Part shown: positions 25,717-34,114 of the stretch, piece after piece
Layout: each line of letters starts with the position of its first letter
How positions within the stretch are numbered: position 1 is the first letter of the stretch
Assembly (NCBI RefSeq): GCF_014284235.1
Contig: NZ_JACOGD010000004.1
Coordinates: 1-64,000, forward strand
Reading direction: 5' to 3'
Origin: Cognatundibacterium curvum
GTDB lineage: Bacteria; Pseudomonadota; Gammaproteobacteria; Burkholderiales; Burkholderiaceae_D
Length of the DNA stretch: 64,000 nt
Position numbers and translations under genes: made by a program
Notes under the pieces: generated by a model
What the model was told of the DNA's origin: nothing
The model's input: only the letters and a program-made list of their open reading frames with translations
Database searches by the model: none

Positions 25717-26467
25717 GGGCAACCCCGGAATAAGCAGTCGTACCGCCATAATCGTTGATGATGCTAAAGCTAATATCAGCTTTAGCTGACTTACATAAAG
25801 TCAATCCCTTCATCGCAAAACGCATCTTGGAATAGGGAGCAATCATGCCGGTATCGGCCTGTATACGATGGCTGTCCACCGTTAGCTCCAAGACATTGAG
25901 CGTGATGTGAAATGCAGTAGGATTATCCGCTTCCAACATGCAAACGCTGCTGGCACGGTCAGGCACAAATTTCCAACGTAATTGTTCGGGGGCCTTCACC
26001 ACACTGGATGTGAGTGACTTAGGGCGGAAAAAAACTTTGATACGTGACCGAAACGCGAATTGCAGCATATTCTTTGCGTCACCTTCAGCTTGCTTCGGTG
26101 CCGGTGGAATTTCCAGCACGTTCAGCCAGAACACCGATTCCCTATCCTGTGGCAAGGGCTCACGTGAATACAGCATACGCAGAGTCTGACCACGATGGGG
26201 CTCCATGCGGAACAGTGGCGGAGTCAGCGTGAACGGGGTCGTCACTTTATCTGGCGTCACACTGGCATCGCCATTATCCATCCAGGCTTCCACCAGAGCC
26301 GGATACTCGCCTTCATTGCTGAGTCTGACCGTTGCCTCCTGATCTGATTCGCGAAAAATCACACGCGTAGCGCCAACCACTACGCCGGCATGAGCTGCTG
26401 ATAAAACCTGCAAGCCCAACACGAACAACATCAACTGAGCAGAAGAACGAAAGAGAGAAATTTTCAT
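25709..26467 (-). CDS. Periplasmic fimbrial chaperone (PapD family)
   Basis: A 252-aa chaperone with a signal peptide (start ATG 26467), then the PapD fold: VVVGATRVIFRESDQEATVRLSNEG on the F1-G1 side, the G1 strand motif FRMEPHRGQTLRMLY, and ESVFWLNVLEIPP. It caps pilin subunits by donor-strand complementation before delivery to the usher. It lies between the pilin (188-bp gap) and usher (overlap) genes. Confidence 0.95.
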   Translation of the reverse strand: MKISLFRSSAQLMLFVLGLQVLSAAHAGVVVGATRVIFRESDQEATVRLSNEGEYPALVEAWMDNGDASVTPDKVTTPFTLTPPLFRMEPHRGQTLRMLYSREPLPQDRESVFWLNVLEIPPAPKQAEGDAKNMLQFAFRSRIKVFFRPKSLTSSVVKAPEQLRWKFVPDRASSVCMLEADNPTAFHITLNVLELTVDSHRIQADTGMIAPYSKMRFAMKGLTLCKSAKADISFSIINDYGGTTAYSGVAHE

Positions 26468-26655
26468 GATGACTAACTGTGGATGAGCTGAAATATGTAC
26501 CTCAGATTCACGGCTTTCATCTGTGTACATGCGTGGCTGAGCATACCCGGCGACTCAGCGACCAAACTGCTGGAACCGACTGCGGCACTATGCACCGCAG
26601 CCTTCCGTGCACGGGCCAAAGACTCAGACAACAGCCTTCGCCCGTATCAGTGGAA

Positions 26656-27210
26656 TCACTGATAAATCATCGTGAAAGTCACACTGCTATTGGCCGAACC
26701 GGCTCCTGATGCGCCGGTCGCGATGTATTGCGCAAAGTAGTTCAGAGTACCTGAGCCCGATGTCACATTACCGATCTGGCTGTTTTGAGTTGCCAGCGGA
26801 TTGCCCAGCAAAATTTTGCTGGCATCAGCGTTCAACAGTTGCAGCTCAACATTGGCTGCTACGCCCGCGCCTTGCAGGATCAGGTTATTACTGGCTGCAT
26901 TGATGGTAGGGCCAGGCTCAAAATAGGTCTGTGCTTTTGTCATCGATGCTGAGCAATTTGTGAGCGCGATGGTAAAAGGTGTTCGTCCGGCGACGCTGCC
27001 AGCAGTTGCCAGCGCAGCAGTAGAAACCGTAGGCAGCGCAACATTAATCGTCACTGGAGCAGTGGCACCATTCAGATTACACGTCGATGCAGTCACCTTA
27101 CCGGTGATATTAATCGTGCCATCGATCGCGGATGCGGTACCAGGCAACAACGCCAGCATACTGACCGTTGCGGCAGTCATTACCGGCAATAACGTAGATT
27201 TGATTTTCAT
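26656..27210 (-). CDS. Major fimbrial subunit (FimA/Fim2-3-like pilin)
   Basis: A 184-aa pilin with a signal peptide, then the mature start IDGTINITGKVTASTCNL. Two cysteines make the usual pilin disulfide (STCNL and LTNCSA), a segment TYFEPGPTIN is close to Bordetella Fim2/Fim3, and it has the C-terminal beta-strand VTFTMIYQ. AAGG 10 nt upstream supports the ATG at 27210. It is the first gene of the chaperone-usher operon. No intrinsic terminator was seen in the 188 bp before the chaperone. Confidence 0.93.
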   Translation of the reverse strand: MKIKSTLLPVMTAATVSMLALLPGTASAIDGTINITGKVTASTCNLNGATAPVTINVALPTVSTAALATAGSVAGRTPFTIALTNCSASMTKAQTYFEPGPTINAASNNLILQGAGVAANVELQLLNADASKILLGNPLATQNSQIGNVTSGSGTLNYFAQYIATGASGAGSANSSVTFTMIYQ

Positions 27211-27530
27211 ATCAGTCATACCTTTCATTCAGTGGATGTCACACAAAAAAACAAAGTCACGAAATCAGAAGTATGTAAAACACGGGATGCTAATCCGGTG
27301 AATTGGCATGATTACCTGCAGCCTGACATGCCATATTTTTCAATTCGTATGCAAAGGAGGAATTAACAAAAATCCTGTATTTTCCTTACCCCACTAATAC
27401 GGCAAGCTTGGCGGTGATTTTTCTACACCATACTTTTGAAGTCCGCGGGCAAAGTATAGGTTGTCAAGAAAGCAGGATATGTCATCAAATGTTAAATAGC
27501 TGCACTGGAAATGTTAGCTGTTGTTAAAAA

Positions 27531-27566
27531 TTTCACAATGGAAATTAAATATTTTCCATGAAGAAT
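27531..27566. promoter_or_regulatory. TTTCC/GGAAA operator-like sites before the major pilin
   Basis: TTTCACAATGGAAA (27531-27544) and the partial TTTCCATGAAGAA resemble the perfect TTTCC-N4-GGAAA palindromes found before the neighbouring pilin-like gene. They lie ~320 bp upstream of the major pilin start. Confidence 0.35.
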
Positions 27567-27667
27567 TTTACTTTCCTTTATTTCATCAATCTGGTGCGGC
27601 CAGCGTTGAACCTGGTGCAAACCAGCAGAAATTTTGAATGTGGCGCTCTTAACACACACTACAAAGC

Positions 27668-27702
27668 AAAAAGGCCGGTCAGCAAATTTGCATGACCGGC
27701 CT
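27668..27702 (-). terminator. Intrinsic terminator after the pilin-like gene
   Basis: A 10-bp stem AGGCCGGTCA / TGACCGGCCT whose loop contains the palindrome GCAAATTTGC, followed on the minus strand by T5. It separates the single pilin-like gene at 27786-28181 from the fimbrial operon. Confidence 0.85.
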
Positions 27703-27785
27703 GTATCCGCCTAAGCTTGTACAACGAAATTAAAAGTGGCGATTTCGTATAATTAATTGATCAATCCTTGAGAAAGTCATCAAAA

Positions 27786-28181
27786 TTATTGGTATTCAGT
27801 CGTCACCAAAATATTCGCTTGCAAGCCCGGATATTTATCCAGCATTTCTGCGACATTTGACCATTGCGCCTGCCCCCGCTGCAAAGAAAGCTGAGAACGC
27901 ACAATCAGCTGAGCTGCTTCGTTACTTAGTTTGCTCAAGCTTCCAGCTGTCGCAGTCTGCGTCTCAGACGGCAATACTTCTGCGGTAGTTCTGACTTGCG
28001 TTATGGAGGAATGGCACTGGTTATAGGAAACGGCCTGACGATTGTCTGCCGCCTGCACATTACATGTCGCAGTAGTGACCGCTCCACTGAAAGCGATACG
28101 TCCGTCATGGGCTGACGCCTGCCCCGCAGCAGCCAGCATACTCAAGGCGGCTAAGATAACGCCAACGGTCTGGTTTTTCAT
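27786..28181 (-). CDS. Small fimbrial-like protein
   Basis: A 131-aa exported protein with a signal peptide (MKNQTVGVILAALSMLAAAG) and a pilin-like mature start (DGRIAFSGAVTTATCNVQ) with a second Cys in NQCHSS. It ends ILVTTEYQ like a pilin terminal strand. It is shorter than a normal pilin (~180 aa) and the region after residue 80 is not pilin-like. It may be a minor or regulatory subunit, or a decayed pilin. It is a single-gene unit with its own terminator. Confidence 0.75.
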   Translation of the reverse strand: MKNQTVGVILAALSMLAAAGQASAHDGRIAFSGAVTTATCNVQAADNRQAVSYNQCHSSITQVRTTAEVLPSETQTATAGSLSKLSNEAAQLIVRSQLSLQRGQAQWSNVAEMLDKYPGLQANILVTTEYQ

Positions 28182-28584
28182 AATGGTCTGCCTTTTAGTC
28201 CCGGATGAAAAAGAAGAAAAATCAAATGTCGCCCGAGCACTTAACCCGCTCTTTAAGCTGTCATTTAGTTTCCATATGGGAATAGTAGTTTTTCCAAGTG
28301 GAAATTTCCAATAGGAAATTTCAATCAAGTTCCAGCTTTGAGAAAGAAAAACCACGCCGTTTTAATGATACGCAAACATCGCTTATAACTTTTATCAAGA
28401 TCCTTACCATAAGGATCACGGGAACATAGTATTGCTGTTATGAATCATGCTTTTTACCCATCTATCCCTTCATTTTTGCATTCTGTCGCAAGGAAATTGA
28501 ACGAATAAATAGCGAGGAATAACATGCCTGCATCAACCAAAAAACAACGCCTGTTCATCCACACTCAGCACAAGGAGCAAAATC
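28182..28584. other. Divergent intergenic region with tandem palindromes
   Basis: About 400 bp without a gene, between the minus-strand pilin-like gene and a plus-strand membrane protein. It holds three TTTCC-N4-GGAAA-type palindromes (listed separately). No other element was recognised. Confidence 0.6.
28269..28318. promoter_or_regulatory. Three tandem TTTCC-N4-GGAAA palindromes
   Basis: TTTCCATATGGGAA (28269-28282), TTTCCAAGTGGAAA (28291-28304) and TTTCCAATAGGAAA (28305-28318) lie 88-137 bp upstream of the small fimbrial gene. Identical arms and fixed spacing suggest binding sites for one dimeric regulator, shared with the major pilin promoter. The regulator is unknown. Confidence 0.55.
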
Positions 28585-28932
28585 ATGAAAACGAAAAAAA
28601 CTTATATTGCATTTGGCATCCTGACTTGCGCAGCCATCCTGGCCTTAATTTTTCAACTATCGCCAGAAACTCATGTCGTCTGGGATGATGAAGAAGTCGG
28701 TGGTGTCGTCGGCTGGGGCTTGGGCTTTTTTGGCATACTGATAGGTTTAGGCGCGAGTTTTTTTGCCTTACTGATTACCGGCTTGGTCTTTGCCAGTCTG
28801 TCAGCAGTCATGGTGCTGGTATTTGCCGCAGTTGTACTGGCAGTCTGTTTTGCACTGGCTCCCTTGTTACTGCCCTTCCTGATCCTGGCTGGGCTGATCA
28901 TGCTGATGTCACGCCGCAAAACCGTGTCCTGA
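28585..28932 (+). CDS. Small integral membrane protein
   Basis: A 115-aa protein with three to four hydrophobic segments (residues ~8-25, ~40-60, ~62-85, ~86-108) and a basic C-terminus (SRRKTVS). AAGGAG sits 8 nt before the ATG. Its family is unknown. Confidence 0.75.
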   Translation: MKTKKTYIAFGILTCAAILALIFQLSPETHVVWDDEEVGGVVGWGLGFFGILIGLGASFFALLITGLVFASLSAVMVLVFAAVVLAVCFALAPLLLPFLILAGLIMLMSRRKTVS

Positions 28933-29078
28933 ACTGAGCGAAGTACAGAGCGCAGCTCATAGGTCAGCTAAGCTGGCAAATCAGTTGTCAGCCTGAGCGA
29001 CACAGTCAGAAAATCAGCAGCACTCCCATCATTCATGCAGGCAGAGACTGGTACAATTCCGCACCCATTTTCTCCTGC

Positions 29079-29747
29079 ATGACCATGAAATCTCCGGAAC
29101 TCCGCAAAGAACTCTCAGAACTCACACTGCATAAACGTGGCATACGCATCAATCTGCAATTACCGCTGATAGAAAGCGAAGACGAGATCACGCTGCGCAG
29201 CTGGGAACAATTGCGCGATCGTTTGCTGGCGCTCCATCTGTGCTGCCTGGCTGCCCAGCCTGAGCAGCAAGCGGATCTGAACAATCTGATCACTAAGCAT
29301 AACCTGCAGCACATCCTGTCGGCACAGGAGCAAGCCTGGATAACCCACCAACAGCAGCCCGCCGCGCTGCCTGACTTCGCCATGCATTGCCACTATGCGC
29401 TGCACTTTCTGCAATGGGCAACCGGCCTGCAGCCCGCACCAGGTATGCCTGACCGGGCTGAGCGCTTAGCCGATCTGAGCCTGACTCACCATTTATTCGA
29501 GACGACGAACAGTCCAGCTTCGGCCCCTGCGGCGCTACGCCTGCGCAGCAAATCTGAATTGCTGGACTGGGCTGATTTACTTTATCGTTTGCACTGGTCC
29601 GTGCGGCACGCCCACATCACTAACAAACCCACACCCGGCAGACTGCATGCAGCCAGCGTACTGGCCTGGCATCAAGCAGCTAACTGGCTGATCGCTTACG
29701 ACAATGAAGACGACTGGGATCAGGTCAGTACCGAAACCGGAGGCTGA
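29079..29747 (+). CDS. DUF4272 domain protein
   Basis: A 222-aa soluble protein with the DUF4272 pattern: LHKRGIRINLQLPLIESEDEITLRSWEQLRDRLLAL, the central SLTHHLFE-like segment and the closing RLHWSVRHAHI. Function is unknown. It is 2 bp upstream of the SRAP gene and probably co-transcribed. Confidence 0.75.
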   Translation: MTMKSPELRKELSELTLHKRGIRINLQLPLIESEDEITLRSWEQLRDRLLALHLCCLAAQPEQQADLNNLITKHNLQHILSAQEQAWITHQQQPAALPDFAMHCHYALHFLQWATGLQPAPGMPDRAERLADLSLTHHLFETTNSPASAPAALRLRSKSELLDWADLLYRLHWSVRHAHITNKPTPGRLHAASVLAWHQAANWLIAYDNEDDWDQVSTETGG

Positions 29748-29749
29748 GC

Positions 29750-30412
29750 ATGTGTGTCAACTTCACACCTAGCCGCAAGGATCAGCTCAACACTGCATTT
29801 TCTGTACAGCCGCCGGCATCCTGCGATTGGAAAAACGAAGTCTGGCAAGATGATGCCGCCCCAGTCATCATTGCTGATGCCAGTGCGGGACGAATCTGCA
29901 TTTCAGCCAGTTATGGCATGTTGCCCAAGCATCAGTTCGCGCCCGGCAGCAAACGCTACAGCACCATGAACGCACGTGCTGAAACCATCGCCAGCCTGAA
30001 ATCCTATCGGTCTGCCTGGCAGCATGGTCAACGTTGCGTCGTGCCTATGCAGAATTTTTTTGAACCTAATTATGAGTCCGGTAAAGCGCAGCGCTGGCAT
30101 ATCGGGGTGCAGGGGCAAGATAATTTCTTAGTGGCAGGTCTGTTTCAGGCCTGGGAAAGCGTGGATAAGTTGCTCAGCTATTCATTCACTCAAATCACCA
30201 TCAATGCAGATCAACATCCATTAATGAAGCGCTTTCATCAGCCGGGCGAAGAGAAGCGCTCACTGGTGATACTGCCCGCTGAAAACATCGATGCATGGCT
30301 GCATTGCCGTGACCTGGAACAGGCCCGCGACATGCTGCAGCTTTACCCGGCAGATAAGATGTGGGGCCGGCCGGTTGATACCAACCCACCAGCGCAAGCC
30401 AGTTTATTCTGA
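29750..30412 (+). CDS. SOS-response-associated peptidase (SRAP, YedK/HMCES family)
   Basis: A 220-aa SRAP protein, which forms a thiazolidine crosslink with abasic sites in single-stranded DNA. The catalytic Cys2 (MCVNF) follows the initiator Met, Asn is in MNARAETI, Glu in NFFEPNYE, and the conserved His in KRFHQPGEEKR. The usual RMP after the His is replaced by QPG. It overlaps the convergent mscS-like gene by 9 bp. Confidence 0.92.
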   Translation: MCVNFTPSRKDQLNTAFSVQPPASCDWKNEVWQDDAAPVIIADASAGRICISASYGMLPKHQFAPGSKRYSTMNARAETIASLKSYRSAWQHGQRCVVPMQNFFEPNYESGKAQRWHIGVQGQDNFLVAGLFQAWESVDKLLSYSFTQITINADQHPLMKRFHQPGEEKRSLVILPAENIDAWLHCRDLEQARDMLQLYPADKMWGRPVDTNPPAQASLF

Positions 30413-32029
30413 GCTGGCCGGCGCCTTAAACCAATCCTGCTTAGGCACTACTTTTTCATGTCCGGGATCGCCCAGATAATGCGGTGACATAATCTGTACG
30501 CCATAGCTATTGAAGACATCCTGGATATTGGCATGCAGCAGATTGATGACCTCGGCCCGTGGTCGCGGCTCGGTCGGGATGGCGTGACAAATCAGCAGAT
30601 ACTCAGGATAAAAATCGGACAAGGCAGTCTGAAAAACTTTAGGTGCAGGATGGGTTTGCACACCTTGCGTACGACTGGCGGCCTCTATCAACATTGCTTC
30701 CACCTGACGCCATGGTGTGTCGTAGCCTATCGTGACTTTGGTATCAATCACAAAGCCATCGCCACCGACTACGCGCGAATAATTTTTGGTCACATTATTC
30801 AGCACAAAAGAATTCGGCAGTGTCAGTTCTACGCCCATGCCATTGCGGATGCGGGTCGTGAACATACCCAGATCGGTGATGGTGCCTTCATGCTCGGCCA
30901 CGCGGATAAACTCACCTTTACGATAAACCCGCGAGTAAGTCAGGATCAGGCCACTGGCAGCCTGCCCGACCAGGCTGGAGGCGCCGAGTGAAATCATCAG
31001 ACCAACTAACACTGACACCCCTTTAAATGCCTCGGTACCTGAACCTGGCAAATACGGATAAGCCATCGTCAATGCAAACAGCCAGACTGCGATGGTCGCG
31101 ATTTTACGCGTTGGTCCCACCAAATCAGCGTCCAGCCAATCCACCTCAATTTGACGGTTCTTCACCAGGTCAAAAAACCGTCCCATCGCATGCGTGAACA
31201 GTTTTGCCAATCCAAAAATCACTACTGCAACAAATAAGTCCGGGATCGCTTTGAGTATGGCGCCCCCCAGTGTCAGCACCAACCCAAACAGATAGGCATT
31301 CAACTGCTCGCCCCAAGGGCGGGTGAAAGGAAACAGCGACATCAGCACACCCAGCCACTGATAGCTGAGCAAGAAACTGAGACCCCAACTCAGTATCTGG
31401 CTGGCTTTCAGTATCAGCCAATGCAAACGCTCACGTTTAATCAATGCAGAACCAACGTCCTGCAGTTCCGCCAGTTTTGCGTTAGCAAAGATCAGGCTGC
31501 GGCGCATCACAATGCGGCGCAACTTCCAGACCACCCACAATAAGCCAGCAAAAGACAGCGTCGCCACCAGCGCATATAGCGCTGCATGCAGCATACTGCG
31601 CAGATTGCGGCTTTCCTCGTATTCGCTGATCGCCAGTTGCAGGGCCTGCTGCGCCTGCCGGCTTACGCTGTCCAGTGTTTCCTGCTGAAAAGGATCAACA
31701 TCTTCCGGCGCGATATAAAAGCTGCCGCTGCCGTCTATCTGCACCAAAACTCCGGGTGATACATGACTGAGACCGACTTCATGGCGTCCAGGTTTTTCCA
31801 GCTGTTGTTCAATTCTTGCGCGGGCGCGCTGCATCCTGTCTTCCGGCGTCATGCCAAGTACGCTGGCTCTGAGCGTCATTATCTGGCGGTTAAATATCTG
31901 CAGTCTGACTTCGGCCGGATGCGGGATGCCGCTTTTGCCCGCATCCTCTGCAGCGCACACAACAAACGTCAGACATAAGAACATCAAACCTAACAGTGGC
32001 CCCAAGCTGCGCCGGATGGATAAAAACAT
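30404..32029 (-). CDS. MscS-family mechanosensitive channel
   Basis: A 541-aa protein: signal peptide, a periplasmic region of ~130 residues, at least four membrane segments, then the MscS core. The pore helix region is SLGASSLVGQAASGLIL, followed by the beta domain (GEFIRVAEHEGTITDLGMFTTRIRNG) and LPNSFVLNNVTKNYSR. It releases solutes on hypo-osmotic shock or carries out a related signalling role. Confidence 0.93.
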   Translation of the reverse strand: MFLSIRRSLGPLLGLMFLCLTFVVCAAEDAGKSGIPHPAEVRLQIFNRQIMTLRASVLGMTPEDRMQRARARIEQQLEKPGRHEVGLSHVSPGVLVQIDGSGSFYIAPEDVDPFQQETLDSVSRQAQQALQLAISEYEESRNLRSMLHAALYALVATLSFAGLLWVVWKLRRIVMRRSLIFANAKLAELQDVGSALIKRERLHWLILKASQILSWGLSFLLSYQWLGVLMSLFPFTRPWGEQLNAYLFGLVLTLGGAILKAIPDLFVAVVIFGLAKLFTHAMGRFFDLVKNRQIEVDWLDADLVGPTRKIATIAVWLFALTMAYPYLPGSGTEAFKGVSVLVGLMISLGASSLVGQAASGLILTYSRVYRKGEFIRVAEHEGTITDLGMFTTRIRNGMGVELTLPNSFVLNNVTKNYSRVVGGDGFVIDTKVTIGYDTPWRQVEAMLIEAASRTQGVQTHPAPKVFQTALSDFYPEYLLICHAIPTEPRPRAEVINLLHANIQDVFNSYGVQIMSPHYLGDPGHEKVVPKQDWFKAPASSE

Positions 32030-32345
32030 AGCGTTCCCATTTCATGATCAGCAATAACTGCAAGCATGACCGCCTGCAAAACCATGCAGCCTGTTTATTG
32101 ATGTGCCGCACAGCATGCTGATAATAACAAGACAATTGCCACTATGAATAGCAATCTGCCACCTGCCGCAGCTTTTTGCGGCTTTCAACACAGACGCTTT
32201 CCACACTTAACTGGATAGCAGTGAATCTCCTCAAGAGTCAGTACATTTAACAAAATATTGCCTTAGATCACTATTTATTTTCTTCTCCATATTACTCTTA
32301 CACACTACAATGACTTATCTCAGTTTGACTTCTGGCTGGCACATC
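32030..32345. other. Divergent intergenic region
   Basis: 316 bp between mscS-like (-) and the Sel1 gene (+). It contains a short hairpin GCCGC...GCGGC at about 32166-32183. I see no confident promoter or gene. Confidence 0.5.
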
Positions 32346-33056
32346 ATGAACAAGCTCACATTGAAACCAATACTCCTCGCTGCCGCACTGTGTGCAGCAG
32401 GTTTTTCCCTGCACCTCGCCCATGCGTACAGCTTTGACGATGGTGTTGCGCTGTATGAAGAGCAGGATTTCCCAGAGGCAGCAACAGCCTTTCTGGAGGC
32501 AGCAGAGGAAGGCAATGCGGATGCCCAGTTCAACCTGGGCCTGATGTATCTGAATGCAGAAGGCGTGGACGAAGATTACGAGCAAGCATTTGCCTGGTTC
32601 GCTAAATCAGCCGAACAGAATAATCCACGTGCCCAAACCAATCTGGCGCGTATGTATGCCAAAGGCAAAGGTGTGCGTCCTGACTACGATGCCGCTGTCA
32701 CCTGGTTCAATAAGGCAGCTGAACAGAATTATCCGGATGCGCAATACAGCCTGGGCGTGTTATATGTGACTGGCAATGGCGTGCCACTCGACTACAACAA
32801 AGCCCGAGATTTATTCCAGAAAGCCGCCGATCAGGGCAATGCCAGCGCACAGTATCAGCTGGGTCTGATGTACTTCAAAGGCAAGGGCATGGAAGTGAAT
32901 CAGGTGGAAGGCTATAAATGGCTGGAACTCGCTGGCGACTATAGCGATGCTGCCGTGTTCCGCGAATTCGCTCAGCAATCCATGTCCGCCGCAGACCTGG
33001 AAAAAGCCGCTGCACTGGCGGAAGAATGGAAAGCCAGTCAGGAAAACAATTCTTAA
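32346..33056 (+). CDS. Sel1-repeat exported protein
   Basis: A 236-aa protein with a signal peptide (start ATG 32346) and at least four Sel1/TPR-like repeats, for example ADAQFNLGLMYLNAEGV, PRAQTNLARMYAKGKGV, PDAQYSLGVLYVTGNGV and ASAQYQLGLMYFKGKGM. These form an alpha-solenoid for protein binding. Partner unknown. It ends 3 bp before the convergent SCO gene. Confidence 0.92.
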   Translation: MNKLTLKPILLAAALCAAGFSLHLAHAYSFDDGVALYEEQDFPEAATAFLEAAEEGNADAQFNLGLMYLNAEGVDEDYEQAFAWFAKSAEQNNPRAQTNLARMYAKGKGVRPDYDAAVTWFNKAAEQNYPDAQYSLGVLYVTGNGVPLDYNKARDLFQKAADQGNASAQYQLGLMYFKGKGMEVNQVEGYKWLELAGDYSDAAVFREFAQQSMSAADLEKAAALAEEWKASQENNS

Positions 33057-33059
33057 TAC

Positions 33060-33662
33060 TCAGGTTTTGCGCCCGGCAAAAGCATGCAGCATCTCCAGCA
33101 CATGGGATGCTGGCGGCATTTCTGCCGTTTTGTAGACTAGCTGCGCCTGGCGGTCGAACAAAAAAATATTTCCTGAATGCCGCTCATTCCCCACTATCGG
33201 CCCTTTTAATAAAGCCAGTATCGCTGACAAGTCCTGTTCACGCGGTGCCAATACCTGCCACAAAGGATGGGCAGCAAATTGCTCACGCCATTGCCGCATC
33301 GCCGCTGCCGTATCCGTCAAAGGGTCTATGCTCAGGGAAATCAGCTGCAGGTCTTTATCCTGACTGGATATCTTCGCTGCAACCGCAGCAAACAAAGCAC
33401 CCTGCAGCGGACAAATCGCACTACACCCGGTGAACATGAGCTGCACAGCCGTGACTTTCCCTGCTAACAGCCGCTGCAAAGCGATGCGCTGGTTTGCGCT
33501 ATTCAATACGCTGATCTCATGTAAACGACGTGGCGGCCGGATAAAGCCAAATGGATCATGCGCAGGCGGTGCAGCCTGCACCCAGGCGGGCAGACACAGT
33601 GCTGCGGCCTGCAACACAAACTGACGCCGTCCGGTCAGCGCGTCTGATTCAGGAATTGCCAT
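33060..33662 (-). CDS. SCO1/SenC-type copper protein
   Basis: A 200-aa thioredoxin-fold protein with the copper-binding CxxxC of SCO proteins (FTGCSAICP, C80 and C84) and the matching distal His (NERHSGN, H162). A GRRQF segment before the hydrophobic stretch suggests Tat-type export. Its N-terminus overlaps the preceding cytochrome gene. SCO proteins deliver copper to cytochrome oxidase; here the neighbour is a copper radical oxidase, so a role in loading that enzyme is likely. The ATG at 33662 is preferred to a GTG at 33674. Confidence 0.88.
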   Translation of the reverse strand: MAIPESDALTGRRQFVLQAAALCLPAWVQAAPPAHDPFGFIRPPRRLHEISVLNSANQRIALQRLLAGKVTAVQLMFTGCSAICPLQGALFAAVAAKISSQDKDLQLISLSIDPLTDTAAAMRQWREQFAAHPLWQVLAPREQDLSAILALLKGPIVGNERHSGNIFLFDRQAQLVYKTAEMPPASHVLEMLHAFAGRKT

Positions 33663-34114
33663 AGCGCTGAACACTGTTCATCATTGATTTGAAAAACCGG
33701 CATATTCCTGGAAATCAGTATATGCGCGGGATCGATACCGGTTCTGAGTACCCGACAAAAACTACCCAACTCATAGCTGGAGGCCGGGCCGCCACGGCGT
33801 GACTGCCTGTTACGCAGCACGCCTGCTTCTAAGGCCGGAGCAAAATTCTGCGCCAGCTTGTCAGTGGTCGCATTGGCTTTGCCGGACGCCTGGCTGGAAG
33901 CATTGCTGTGGCAATTCACGCAGCGGCTGGCCATGGATGGCAATGCGATATCCTGCCCTCTGAGTTGTGCACTAACTGGAAGCTGACCCGTATACAGTTT
34001 TCTACCCAAGTCAGTCGCACTCTGGTTCGCATCGCTGCCCGTTGCCACTAACAGCAGCGGTGCGCACAGCGCAGCCAACAGCCGTCGTTTGAGCGGTGTG
34101 AAGCGCTGGCTCAT
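33635..34114 (-). CDS. Small c-type cytochrome
   Basis: A 159-aa exported protein with one heme c motif, CVNCH (65-69), after a basic N-terminus and hydrophobic signal. It starts within the stop of the copper oxidase gene (ATGA) and overlaps the SCO gene at its end, so the three are co-translated. It may shuttle electrons to or from the diheme module of the large protein. Confidence 0.88.
   Translation of the reverse strand: MSQRFTPLKRRLLAALCAPLLLVATGSDANQSATDLGRKLYTGQLPVSAQLRGQDIALPSMASRCVNCHSNASSQASGKANATTDKLAQNFAPALEAGVLRNRQSRRGGPASSYELGSFCRVLRTGIDPAHILISRNMPVFQINDEQCSALWQFLNQTR

Larger units (their letters stand above)
27211..27785. other. Fimbrial promoter region
   Basis: 575 bp, AT-rich, without a gene. 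It holds the upstream region of the major pilin, with TTTCACAATGGAAA (27531-27544) and TTTCCATGAAGAA (27553-27565), and the terminator of the upstream pilin-like gene. Confidence 0.6.
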
